Source: Lachnospiraceae bacterium (GTDB taxonomy: Bacteria > Bacillota > Clostridia > Lachnospirales > Lachnospiraceae). From it: 64,000 nucleotides of DNA. The DNA lies in assembly GCA_017453065.1 (NCBI GenBank), contig JAFTKW010000004.1, positions 170,177-234,176 of the forward strand, read 5' to 3'. A program made the position numbers and the translations under genes. Below the pieces are notes generated by a model, which was not told the origin of the DNA, did no database searches, and was given only the letters and a program-made list of their open reading frames with translations. Below, one piece after another: positions 1 to 11,406 of this stretch. How positions within the stretch are numbered: position 1 is the first letter of the stretch; each line of letters begins with the position of its first letter.

Positions 1-2637
<2,637 letters not shown>

Positions 2638-2665
2638 TATAAAGGAACTATAAGAGAACGAAAAA

Positions 2666-2703
2666 AGAACTGCCGGGGTGAAGGCTCACCCTAGGCAGTT
2701 CTT
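2666..2703. terminator. Bidirectional rho-independent terminator
   Basis: Arms AAGAACTGCC and GGCAGTTCTT enclose a GGGTG/CACCC inner stem. It lies between two convergent genes, is A-rich on one side and T-rich on the other, and can serve both strands. Confidence 0.85.
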
Positions 2704-2718
2704 ATATTTTACGTAAAT

Positions 2719-4626
2719 TTAGCAGCCGGATTCTGTGGCATGCACCTGCTGTTTCATAACATACATAGCTTCGTCTGCTTTGCGCAAGTATTCTTCCAAA
2801 CTGTAGCTTTCGCCTGGATGAATAACTACGGCGCCGAAGCTTACGGAAAGTGGGAAACACAAATCACGGGTCTGCTTCAACTTGTTTAGATTGGCGGCTA
2901 GTTGATTTTTCAGTGCCTCGGCATCTTGCTCTGTTTTGCATTCGCCAACCAGAATAAATTCATCACCGCCAAAGCGAACGGCAATCCAATCGGATGGCAT
3001 CGTCATCTTAAGGGCATCCGCCACAGTGCAGATGGCTATATCGCCTTGTAGATGCCCATATTGGTCGTTGATAAGTTTCATGCTGTTGATGTCTGCGAAA
3101 ATCATAGCACCTAATTTGCCTTCTAGTTGGCAACGCTGCAAACAAGGGAACGCTAAGGCATCATAACCGGTACGGTTGTTGAGGCCTGTCAAACCATCCG
3201 TCATGGATGCAAGAGTTAACTTCTTGTTTAGTTCCTCTAAGCGGATACTTTGATGGACTCTGTCCAAATCTTGGCTGACATGTCTGGCCCAAGTGTACAA
3301 GGTTTGATTGTATAGGTTTTTGAGTTCATCTATAAAGATAGCATATCCCACACTCTTATCTTCTACGTGAAGAGGTATAAAGAGATAAAAATGGGACTGG
3401 TTTTCGTCTAATTGGATAGGGGGAAGCAAATCTTTGCTGTTAAAGGTACTTCCTGGAGTGGCCTGTCCACCCTCCAAATGTACAAAAACTTCCATTCGCT
3501 CTGTATAGCCAATGGAGCCTCTGTTTTGAGCTACTTCGCTGTCACCGAAATAACCGTCCACCAGACAGACTAAGAAATTGGCGCCTTCAAAGGTATGGTT
3601 GTAAGCGAAGTTCCAGCCAAGATGATCTTTTAAACTGGTAACATTGGTGATTTTGGCCAGCATGTCGTCGATATGTCTGAGATGCCATTCGTTTATGCTG
3701 CTTTCTCTCTCAGCTTTTTGACTTCTTATGATAGCACGGCGTCTATTTTCTTTTCGAAGTTCATTTACTTTACATCCACAGCTCTCGCCCAGGAAGGCAA
3801 TGGACTTGTATTCTATGTCGTCAAGCACCTGTACTCCATCTATTTGCTTGATAACATGGTCTAAGGCATCATATCCAAGCTGATCCCATTCTCTGACTAC
3901 CGTGGAAAGGATAGGATAAAGTTCCTGACTCTTTTTGATACAGTCGCAGCCAGTGACAATTACCTGCTCGGGAACATTGATGCCCATTTGATCTAGTACG
4001 GCACATGCAGCGATGGCCATTTCGTCATTGGCGCACACAAAGGCATCTGGCAGAGCATTGCCAGCCTTCAGCCAATCGGTCAAAAGATTGTAGGTGTCAT
4101 AGTAGGACCAGTTGCCGTAAAGAATCTGATTAGGAGTAAGACTGCAGTCCACTTCGGCCAAGGCATCTTTTACAGCGCGCATGCGATTTTGGTTTTCAAT
4201 GTTGTCTGCAGGACCACTTATATATATAACATTGCGAACCTGATGGTCTTTCGTTAGGTGAGATACCAGATGGAAGATACCAGAATAGGTGTCAGTATAA
4301 AGGAATGGTATGCCGTCTAATTTGTATTCCAGACTGACTGCAGGGATGCCGTGTTTCACCACCGCGTCGTTTAAGTAGGCACGTTCGGAAGAAAGATTAA
4401 TGGTATTGGTGAGCAGTATAACTCCATCGAACATAGTGAGCTCGGGCAGCTCAAATATGCTTTTCTCACCGATATTGTCAGGTAGTCCTTCTGCTCCAGA
4501 AGAATAGTTGACGAAGACATACAAATCTACGTTTGTACCAGAAGCTCTTCGTTTTACTCCTTCTAGAACCAATTCAAGAAATTCGCCACTCCATCCGTTG
4601 GCAAAAATGGCCACTTTTTTCTTCAT
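2719..4626 (-). CDS. LacI-type ligand-sensing domain fused to GGDEF diguanylate cyclase
   Basis: Putative c-di-GMP synthase controlled by a small ligand. Residues about 5-290 look like a LacI/PurR periplasmic-binding fold but lack the usual N-terminal helix-turn-helix, so it should not bind DNA. A middle GAF-like region follows. The C-terminal GGDEF domain has an intact GGDEF signature about 80 residues before the end. The inhibitory RxxD motif expected just upstream reads MPSD, so product inhibition through the I-site may be lost. A GTG three codons upstream (4635) sits only two bases after AGGAG; the ATG at 4626, eleven bases after it, is preferred. No signal peptide is visible, so the sensor is cytoplasmic. 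It faces a divergent TraX-like gene. A possible ligand is a sugar, given the neighbouring galactanase (inference only). Confidence 0.8.
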   Translation of the reverse strand: MKKKVAIFANGWSGEFLELVLEGVKRRASGTNVDLYVFVNYSSGAEGLPDNIGEKSIFELPELTMFDGVILLTNTINLSSERAYLNDAVVKHGIPAVSLEYKLDGIPFLYTDTYSGIFHLVSHLTKDHQVRNVIYISGPADNIENQNRMRAVKDALAEVDCSLTPNQILYGNWSYYDTYNLLTDWLKAGNALPDAFVCANDEMAIAACAVLDQMGINVPEQVIVTGCDCIKKSQELYPILSTVVREWDQLGYDALDHVIKQIDGVQVLDDIEYKSIAFLGESCGCKVNELRKENRRRAIIRSQKAERESSINEWHLRHIDDMLAKITNVTSLKDHLGWNFAYNHTFEGANFLVCLVDGYFGDSEVAQNRGSIGYTERMEVFVHLEGGQATPGSTFNSKDLLPPIQLDENQSHFYLFIPLHVEDKSVGYAIFIDELKNLYNQTLYTWARHVSQDLDRVHQSIRLEELNKKLTLASMTDGLTGLNNRTGYDALAFPCLQRCQLEGKLGAMIFADINSMKLINDQYGHLQGDIAICTVADALKMTMPSDWIAVRFGGDEFILVGECKTEQDAEALKNQLAANLNKLKQTRDLCFPLSVSFGAVVIHPGESYSLEEYLRKADEAMYVMKQQVHATESGC

Positions 4627-4758
4627 AGTTATCACGGCTCCTATAAAGTAGTTTAGATATATACTATTATACTACGAAAGATGTGAGAATTCACTATTAA
4701 ATTATTGCTCAATTTCTTTCAATCTTTGCGTTTGAGAAATTATTTTTGGTTAATTGTA

Positions 4759-4787
4759 TTCTTTTTCATATAGTTGTATGCTATAAT
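4759..4787 (+). promoter_or_regulatory. Probable sigma-A promoter with extended -10
   Basis: TTCTTT, 17-base spacer, TATAAT at 4782-4787 preceded by TGC (extended -10). It lies 38 bases before the GTG start of the TraX-like gene. Confidence 0.6.
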
Positions 4788-4824
4788 TAGTTATATTTTA
4801 GATAGATGAGAGTGAGAATAAAAA

Positions 4825-5517
4825 GTGGAGCGAGAGAGAGGTTTTGTCTCAGGAAATCAACTGAAGATGATAGCGCTACTTGCTATGACCTGTGACCATG
4901 TTGGGAAGCAGATTTTTCCACAGGTGGTCTGGCTTCAGATAGTAGGACGTTTGGCTTTTCCAATCTTTGCGTATATGATTGCGGAAGGCTGTGTACACAC
5001 AAAGAATAGGAAAAAATATCTTGCCAGTATGGCACTGTTAGCACTGATTTGCCAGGTAGTATATTTTGTGTTTATGGGCTCGTTGTACCAAAGCGTGCTG
5101 GTGACTTTCTCGCTGGCAATTGTGTTGATTTATGCCATAGACTTTGCCAAGACTCATTTGAATTTCGTGGGAGCCTGGGTGGTGGTTACCGCTTTTGGTG
5201 CGGTGTGGTTTGTAAGTGTGGGACTGCCCATATTGCTTGAGCGGACGGATTATGCCATAGACTACGGGCTGACAGGGATTCTGCTGGTGGTGGGGATTTA
5301 TCTAGCTAAGGGCAGAGCGATGAAACTGGTAGTGGCAGCGGTTTTGCTGGTGGCGCTTAGTTTAAATTCAGAGACAGTCCAATGGTATGGACTATTTTCG
5401 TTGCCTTTACTTGCTTTATATAGTGGGAGAAGAGGCAGAGGTGGTTTTAAGTATCTGTTTTATATTTATTATCCGGCCCATTTGGCGTGTATTTATCTAT
5501 TGAGTTTGGTGATTTGA
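4825..5517 (+). CDS. TraX family polytopic membrane protein
   Basis: Integral membrane protein of 230 residues with about seven to eight hydrophobic helices. The opening KMIALLAMTCDHVG and the following GRLAFPIFAYMIAEG match the TraX family, whose founding member acetylates F pilin; in Firmicutes the substrate is unknown and no conjugation gene is nearby, so a surface acyltransferase role is only an inference. The start is GTG with a weak upstream purine stretch; an in-frame ATG at 4867 is possible but would remove residues that precede the conserved block. It is followed 55 bases later by cardiolipin synthase on the same strand and may be cotranscribed with it. Confidence 0.75.
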   Translation: MERERGFVSGNQLKMIALLAMTCDHVGKQIFPQVVWLQIVGRLAFPIFAYMIAEGCVHTKNRKKYLASMALLALICQVVYFVFMGSLYQSVLVTFSLAIVLIYAIDFAKTHLNFVGAWVVVTAFGAVWFVSVGLPILLERTDYAIDYGLTGILLVVGIYLAKGRAMKLVVAAVLLVALSLNSETVQWYGLFSLPLLALYSGRRGRGGFKYLFYIYYPAHLACIYLLSLVI

Positions 5518-5572
5518 GATAATTTTAGATTTTAGATGGATTAATATTTTAGATTAGAGAAGGGATGAACGC

Positions 5573-7138
5573 ATGAAAAAGAAGATTGTCATTTATGATT
5601 TGCGAGGAAAAAGAGAAAAAGAGATTCTGCATATTCCTCTGCGCTTTATTTTGGCTATGATGTTGATTTTGGCAGAAACGTTGGCTGTACTGGGGATAGT
5701 AATTTGGTGTGCAATACATATCCCATATTTCTATCTGGCTATGGCGTTGACACATTTTGTCTGTGTGCTTTTGATTATCAACTCTCAAGAGAATCCTGAG
5801 TACAAGATACCATGGCTTATGTTTGTACTGTTGGTGCCAGTAGCAGGATTTATGATTTACTTCATGTTTTACGATAGGAAACTGTCCAAAAAGTATGCGA
5901 AACGTCTCATAAAGATTACAGAGGAAGAAGTAAACACCAAGGATGAGGGCGTATTGGAGCAGCTTCAAAAAGAGGACAATCGTGCCTACATGCAGGCTAG
6001 ATTGCTTTGTAAAATGAGTGGAACTCATGTGTACCGAAATACCAAGGCGAAGTATTTTGACATGGGCGAAAAAATGCATGTCAGTATGTTAGAGGACTTG
6101 AAGAAGGCGAAGAAGTTTATCTTCTTGGAGTACTTTATCATTGAAGAAGGAAAGTTTTGGAACAGCATCCTGGAAATTTTGAAAGAGAAGGCAGCACAGG
6201 GTGTGGATGTCAGAGTGGTGTATGACGATATTGGCTGTATGTGTACACTTCCTGGTAATTATTATAAAGTTTTGAAGGGATATGGAATCAAAGCGGTTCC
6301 TTTTGCAAAACTGCGTGGTCAGGCCAACAATGAGTTCAATAACCGCAGTCATAGAAAAATCATGGTAATTGACGGTGAAGTAGGCTATACAGGCGGCGTC
6401 AATATTGCAGATGAGTATATCAATGAAATTCATTTGTATGGCCTTTGGAAGGACGTAGGAATTCGCTTAGAAGGCGAAGCGGTGGTACAGCTTACCTCTA
6501 TATTCCTTTCTGACTATGAGATGAATGTTCGCACTCCAGTGGCTGAGTTTGCGCCATATTTTTGGAACGTGGCATCCGTTGCTGATGAAGGCTATGTCAT
6601 TCCGTTTCGAGATGGCCCTGCACCGCTTTATAAGCAGCGCGTTGCAAAGGTTATGATTATGAATATGCTCAGCGAGGCGGAGCGTTATGTTTATATGATG
6701 ACACCGTATTTGATTGTGGACAATGAACTTTGTCAGGCCATTGAAAACGCGGCACTGCGAGGAGTAGATGTGCGAATCATTACTCCGCATATTCCAGACA
6801 AAAAATTGGTATTTACCATGACCAGAAGCCATTACAAGAGACTGATGGATGCAGGTGCAAGGATTTATGAATTTGAACCTGGATTTGTGCATGCCAAGGT
6901 ATATATGAGCGATGACAAATGCGCCATCGTGGGCACTGTAAATTTGGACTACAGAAGCTTAGTGCATCACTTTGAAAATGGCGTGTGGCTATATAAACAT
7001 GATGTGCTGACAGAAATCAAAGAAGACCTGAATGGTACAATGGAGCAGTCTATTGAAATCAAAGAAGGCTACATTAAGGAAACCTTATTACAGAAATTAA
7101 TTCGCGCATTGGTAAGGATATTCTCCCCAATGCTGTAG
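5573..7138 (+). CDS. cls: Cardiolipin synthase, phospholipase D family
   Basis: Membrane enzyme that joins two phosphatidylglycerols into cardiolipin and glycerol. Two N-terminal membrane helices (about residues 20-65 and 78-100) are followed by two PLD domains with full HKD motifs: HRKIMVIDG beginning at His260 and HAKVYMSDD beginning at His440, each followed by the usual Gly/Asn residues (GGVN and GTVN). Length 521 fits the Firmicutes enzymes. The start is the ATG after GAAGGGATGAACGC. It ends 9 bases before a hybrid histidine kinase, so the two are probably one transcript, which could tie membrane lipid composition to signalling (inference). Confidence 0.93.
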   Translation: MKKKIVIYDLRGKREKEILHIPLRFILAMMLILAETLAVLGIVIWCAIHIPYFYLAMALTHFVCVLLIINSQENPEYKIPWLMFVLLVPVAGFMIYFMFYDRKLSKKYAKRLIKITEEEVNTKDEGVLEQLQKEDNRAYMQARLLCKMSGTHVYRNTKAKYFDMGEKMHVSMLEDLKKAKKFIFLEYFIIEEGKFWNSILEILKEKAAQGVDVRVVYDDIGCMCTLPGNYYKVLKGYGIKAVPFAKLRGQANNEFNNRSHRKIMVIDGEVGYTGGVNIADEYINEIHLYGLWKDVGIRLEGEAVVQLTSIFLSDYEMNVRTPVAEFAPYFWNVASVADEGYVIPFRDGPAPLYKQRVAKVMIMNMLSEAERYVYMMTPYLIVDNELCQAIENAALRGVDVRIITPHIPDKKLVFTMTRSHYKRLMDAGARIYEFEPGFVHAKVYMSDDKCAIVGTVNLDYRSLVHHFENGVWLYKHDVLTEIKEDLNGTMEQSIEIKEGYIKETLLQKLIRALVRIFSPML

Positions 7139-7147
7139 GAGGACTAG

Positions 7148-10100
7148 ATGGGCTATTTTATACTAGCATTGCAAGTAATCGGTATAAGCGTTCCAATTGT
7201 GGGTGTCATAGTTCTATTGCATAGGGAGCAACACAAACTTTCTGTGCATTTGATGCTGACCGACATAGGCTGTCTGGTGATGAACTGCGGATATTATCTG
7301 TTGCTCCGCAGTAACACTTACGATGAAGCTATGCTTGCCCTCAGAATACAGTATCTTGGTAATTTGCTGTTTTATTACTTTTTTGGCATGTTTCTTGTTT
7401 TTTACTTTAACCGCATAGTGCCAAGATTTCTTTTTTACATTTGGGCATTCTATGAGGGCCTGACATTGATAGCTCTGTGGAATGAGCCGTTTATGAGACT
7501 AGTATTTCGCAGCATTGAATATACCTACAAGCCCAATTGGAATCTACATGTGTTGGAAGTGGAGCTGGGATTGGCATTTATCGTCAGATACAGTATTATC
7601 GCCTTTATATTGCTGGGAGCCCTAGGTTTTACTACGATTCGAATGTTTCTTACGAAAAATGAATCGGAGAGAAATAATTTCGCTAGACTGGCAGGGGCAG
7701 AATTTATAGTTATGCTTTCGTTAAGCATCACTATAATTGTCAACCCACAGTATGATATTATGCCACTGATGGGGTCGCTGGCCATCTGCTCTATTATTTT
7801 GAGTGTGCTTCACGGTGAATTTTTCGGTATTGCTGAGATGGGCAAGACTTGGGTTTTTGATCAGATGAGCGATGCTGTAATCATCGTAGACAAAAGCTTT
7901 GGATATGTGGATTCCAATGCTTGTGCCAAGGCGATTTTCCCAGAACTAAAAAATATGATACCTGGAATTAAGGTTCCGGGATGCATATATGAGTTGTTTG
8001 CCACAGATAGAGAAAACTGCGATATGAACGGGAAGTTCTATACCCGCAAGTTGAACTATCTGGCACAGGATGGTAAGTCCGAAGGCTATAGCCTCCTTTT
8101 GACGGATGTGACCCATCAGCATGAATTGATGGAGCAGCTTAAAGAGGAAAAAGAGAGAGCGGATGAGGCCAATCAGGCAAAGTCAGCATTTATGTCCAAT
8201 ATGTCGCATGAGATACGTACTCCTATGAATGCAATTGTTGGAATGACAGATATATTGCTTCGCAGGCAGTTTTCACCACAGGAGACGGAGTATCTGCAAA
8301 ACATCAAGAATTCGGGAAATGCATTGCTGACCATTATCAATGATATTCTGGATTTGTCTAAGATTGAGTCTGGTAAACTGGAGATTGTAGAGGAAAGTTA
8401 CGAGCCTATGTCTCTGTTTAGCGACTTGAGTATGATCTTCCTCAATCGAATAGGCGATAAAGATATTGAACTGATTTTTGATATAGACAAAAAATTGCCT
8501 TTGAAGTTGAAAGGGGATGCATTAAGGCTACGCCAGGTCATCATCAATCTGGTAAACAATGCCATTAAGTTTACAGACAAAGGCCATGTGAAATTGGCGG
8601 TAGAGATTACAGGAATTGTAGATGACAAAATAGAACTGTTATTTAGAGTCGTAGATACAGGACAGGGAATTAAGAGAGAGGATTTGAGCAAACTGTTTGG
8701 CTCTTTCCAACAAGTGGATACCAAGAAAAACCGTCACAAAGAGGGAACTGGTCTTGGACTTGCTATTTCTAAGCAACTGGTCGAAATGATGGGAGGCACT
8801 ATTGGGGTTGCAAGTGAATATGGCAAAGGTAGTGAATTCTATTTCACTCTGCCGCAGATGGTGATGGATGCTCAGTGCGCAGCAACCAAGAAAGAGCACG
8901 GACGAGTGGCAGTCAGCGGCTGGATGAGAAGCCAAAAAAATATGGAGATATTGCAGAAACTGACGAAAGACTATGCATTGGTTTTTGTAGATAGAGAAGC
9001 GGCATGGGAGAGGGGCTCTTATCCGAATTTTTTCTTTGTGGATGATATGGAACTACTAGGACAGGTGTCAAAACAGGTGCCCAAGGACGCCAACACAACG
9101 CTGTGCTTATTGCAGAATCCGATGCGTGATAGCGCCTGGTCTGATGTCTGGGAACAGCCTACCATTATGATGAACAAGCCGCTCTATAGTTTAAATTTCT
9201 GCCAGATTATCAACGGAGAGCGAAGCGGTAGCTTTGTGGAAGAGGAAAAATTACAGAACTTTGTTGCTCCAGAAGCAGAGATCTTGATTGTAGATGACAA
9301 TGAGATGAACCTTAAGGTGGCAATGGGTCTGTTAGAGCCACTAAAATTGAAGATAGATACTGCAGGGGACGGCAAGGAAGCCCTTGAGATGATTCAGCGC
9401 AAGCACTATCATTTAGTCTTTATGGACCACATGATGCCTGTGTTGGATGGCATCGAGGCGACCAAATTGCTTAGGCAGATGGAAGATCCATATTGTCAGC
9501 AGGTTCCGGTGATAGCATTGACCGCCAATGCGGTAGTGGAGGCCAAAGCGACGTTCCTGGCAGCAGGCATGAATGATTTTGTGGCCAAGCCAATCAAAAT
9601 GAAGGATATCTGTGAGAAATTGCGCAAGCATTTGCCACCACAATTTATTCAGGAGACAAGCAGAAACAGCCAGAGTAAAGCTACCAATCTGCCTGCGATT
9701 GAAGGCTTGGACGTGGAAGAGGGCATTCGTAACACTGGCAGTTTGGAATTGTTCTTAAGTCTTTTGGGAGATTTCTATAGGCTTATTGACATGAAGGCTG
9801 ACAAGATGGAAAAATGTCTTGAGCAAGGCCAAATTAAGGAGTATGTGATCGAAGTTCATGCACTGAAGAATACAGCTAGATTGATTGGTGCCATGGAACT
9901 GTCTGGTCAGTGCTATACATTGGAGAGATATGGGAATGAAGGAAAAGTAGACAGAGTGCTCGAAGAGACACCATCTATGCTGGCCTTGTATCGAAGCTAC
10001 AAAGAACTGCTTCAGAAATATGCTGCGGATGACGCGGGAGAAAAAGAGGCTGCATCAAACAAAGATTTGCTACAAATTCTGGACGGACTAAAGGATGCGG

Positions 10101-10267
10101 TGGATACCTTTGATTTAGACAAGGCCGATGCGGCTATGCGTAGCTTAGAGAAATGCCAAATTCCGCAGGTTTGGGAGGAAAAAATGACCAGACTCAGCGC
10201 TTATGTGGCGGATGTGGATATGGAGCAGGTGCTCGTTTTAGTAGAAGAGATGAAGAAGGATTTATAA
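7148..10267 (+). CDS. Membrane hybrid histidine kinase: 7TM sensor-PAS-like-HisKA-HATPase-REC-HPt
   Basis: Phosphorelay sensor of 1039 residues. About seven hydrophobic helices fill residues 1-225 in the pattern of the histidine-kinase N-terminal 7TM domain; a PAS-like segment (about 235-320) and coiled coil follow. The H-box has His354 in MSHEIRTPMNAIVG; the N-box (INLVNNAIKFT), G1 (DTGQGI) and G2 (GTGLGLAIS) of the ATPase are intact. A receiver domain has Asp760 in FMDHMMP after an IVDDNEMN acidic pocket, and an HPt domain has His904 in VHALKNTARLIGA. All relay sites are therefore present. No DNA-binding response regulator is adjacent, so the output partner must be elsewhere. It shares its architecture with the kinase at 48085-50349. 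Confidence 0.93.
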   Translation: MGYFILALQVIGISVPIVGVIVLLHREQHKLSVHLMLTDIGCLVMNCGYYLLLRSNTYDEAMLALRIQYLGNLLFYYFFGMFLVFYFNRIVPRFLFYIWAFYEGLTLIALWNEPFMRLVFRSIEYTYKPNWNLHVLEVELGLAFIVRYSIIAFILLGALGFTTIRMFLTKNESERNNFARLAGAEFIVMLSLSITIIVNPQYDIMPLMGSLAICSIILSVLHGEFFGIAEMGKTWVFDQMSDAVIIVDKSFGYVDSNACAKAIFPELKNMIPGIKVPGCIYELFATDRENCDMNGKFYTRKLNYLAQDGKSEGYSLLLTDVTHQHELMEQLKEEKERADEANQAKSAFMSNMSHEIRTPMNAIVGMTDILLRRQFSPQETEYLQNIKNSGNALLTIINDILDLSKIESGKLEIVEESYEPMSLFSDLSMIFLNRIGDKDIELIFDIDKKLPLKLKGDALRLRQVIINLVNNAIKFTDKGHVKLAVEITGIVDDKIELLFRVVDTGQGIKREDLSKLFGSFQQVDTKKNRHKEGTGLGLAISKQLVEMMGGTIGVASEYGKGSEFYFTLPQMVMDAQCAATKKEHGRVAVSGWMRSQKNMEILQKLTKDYALVFVDREAAWERGSYPNFFFVDDMELLGQVSKQVPKDANTTLCLLQNPMRDSAWSDVWEQPTIMMNKPLYSLNFCQIINGERSGSFVEEEKLQNFVAPEAEILIVDDNEMNLKVAMGLLEPLKLKIDTAGDGKEALEMIQRKHYHLVFMDHMMPVLDGIEATKLLRQMEDPYCQQVPVIALTANAVVEAKATFLAAGMNDFVAKPIKMKDICEKLRKHLPPQFIQETSRNSQSKATNLPAIEGLDVEEGIRNTGSLELFLSLLGDFYRLIDMKADKMEKCLEQGQIKEYVIEVHALKNTARLIGAMELSGQCYTLERYGNEGKVDRVLEETPSMLALYRSYKELLQKYAADDAGEKEAASNKDLLQILDGLKDAVDTFDLDKADAAMRSLEKCQIPQVWEEKMTRLSAYVADVDMEQVLVLVEEMKKDL

Positions 10268-10268
10268 A

Positions 10269-10301
10269 AAACAACCCTAGAGGATGACTCTAGGGTTGTT
10301 T
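10269..10301. terminator. Bidirectional rho-independent terminator
   Basis: Perfect 12-bp arms ACAACCCTAGAG / CTCTAGGGTTGT with a 5-base loop, A-run before and T-rich after. It separates the convergent kinase and hydrolase genes. Confidence 0.9.
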
Positions 10302-10302
10302 G

Positions 10303-11241
10303 CTATCTAGGGAAAAAATCTTTTAGCTCTGCCAAGTATTTGTCTGGATCCACAAGGAAACTAAGGCCATGCCCTGCATCTGGTATGGTAACCAGTTTCT
10401 TGGTGGATACGCAGGCTTCGTAGTTTTGGCGGCTCATATCGCAAGGAACAAAGTCGTCAGCCTCGCCATGATAAAAGATGACAGGCACCTGACACTTGGT
10501 GACAGCCTCTATGGCGCTACATTCTTCCAGGTTGAAGCCACAGTATAGACGTGCGGCCAATTTCACGAAGGGATAGAGAAGCTTTGCAGGCAACTTCATC
10601 TGTTTGATGACTTTCAGGATAATCTCTTTAGGAGAGGTGTATCCGCAGTCTGCAAGCACGCCAATGACATTGGGTGGAAGCTGTTCCCCTGCAGCCATAA
10701 GTACAGTGGCACCGCCCATGGATATGCCAGTAAGAATAATTCTTACATCTGGGCCAAAATGTTGAATCATAAAGTTTACCCAGTCGAGGCAGTCTCTTTT
10801 TTCTTTGATGCCAAAGGTAATAATGTTGCCATCGCTGGTACCACAGGCTCTTTGATCTATGATGAGAGCACTTCGCCCAAGGGCAAAACAGCGCTGCACG
10901 CCACCGCCCATATCACGCTCTGACAATCCTCTGTATCCGTGCATCATAAGCTCGATTGGTGCGCCGGGTTCATATTCGTAATATTTGCCTCTCAAGGTTA
11001 ATCCATCAAAGGACTGGATGGAGACATCTTCATGGGGCATGGAACGAGCCTCTTTGATATAGGCTACCATTTGCTCGCGGAAAGGTTCGTATATTTCGCC
11101 GTGAGGTATAGGGTATTCTTCCTTTGGTATTTTTTGCCCGGTAGGAGCGTAAAAAGCTATGTAAAAACAGATGAAGGAGATGAGCAGTGCCAGCGCAACG
11201 AGTCCTATTAGTATACCGAGTATTATTTTCATGTAAATCAT
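10303..11241 (-). CDS. Membrane-anchored alpha/beta hydrolase
   Basis: Serine hydrolase of the alpha/beta fold (prolyl-oligopeptidase-like / YqkD-like group) with one N-terminal membrane helix. The oxyanion region is MMHGYRG, the nucleophile elbow is GISMGG, the acid lies in HGEADDFVP and the catalytic His in DAGHGLSF, so the triad is complete. The substrate is unknown; lipids or esters are typical for the family. Three in-frame ATG codons occur: the outermost (11250) touches the AAAGG ribosome site, while the ATG at 11241 lies nine bases after it and is chosen. It has its own promoter and is divergent from the envelope operon that starts at 11407. Confidence 0.88.
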   Translation of the reverse strand: MIYMKIILGILIGLVALALLISFICFYIAFYAPTGQKIPKEEYPIPHGEIYEPFREQMVAYIKEARSMPHEDVSIQSFDGLTLRGKYYEYEPGAPIELMMHGYRGLSERDMGGGVQRCFALGRSALIIDQRACGTSDGNIITFGIKEKRDCLDWVNFMIQHFGPDVRIILTGISMGGATVLMAAGEQLPPNVIGVLADCGYTSPKEIILKVIKQMKLPAKLLYPFVKLAARLYCGFNLEECSAIEAVTKCQVPVIFYHGEADDFVPCDMSRQNYEACVSTKKLVTIPDAGHGLSFLVDPDKYLAELKDFFPR

Positions 11242-11268
11242 TAAAACCATCCTTTCGTAGACTTTTGT

Positions 11269-11297
11269 ATTATAGCATTGCTCTAGGCGAAGTTCAA
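11269..11297 (-). promoter_or_regulatory. Sigma-A promoter of the hydrolase gene
   Basis: On the minus strand TTGAAC, 17-base spacer, TATAAT preceded by TGC (extended -10), 28 bases from the chosen start. Confidence 0.75.
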
Positions 11298-11305
11298 ATG
11301 CTTGC

Positions 11306-11360
11306 TTGCGGACCTATTTTATTGTAAGATAATCCTAATGCAGTTTGTGAGGGCAAACTG
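11306..11360 (+). promoter_or_regulatory. Probable promoter of the envelope operon with inverted repeat at the transcription start
   Basis: TTGCGG (11306-11311), 16-base spacer, GATAAT (11328-11333). Seven bases later a perfect inverted repeat CAGTTTG-N6-CAAACTG (11341-11360) begins near the expected +1; it may be an operator or a 5' mRNA hairpin. Confidence 0.5.
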
Positions 11361-11406
11361 TAAATATTTCTGGCGCGGGGGGCGTGCTTAGGTTAGGGGA
11401 CACATT

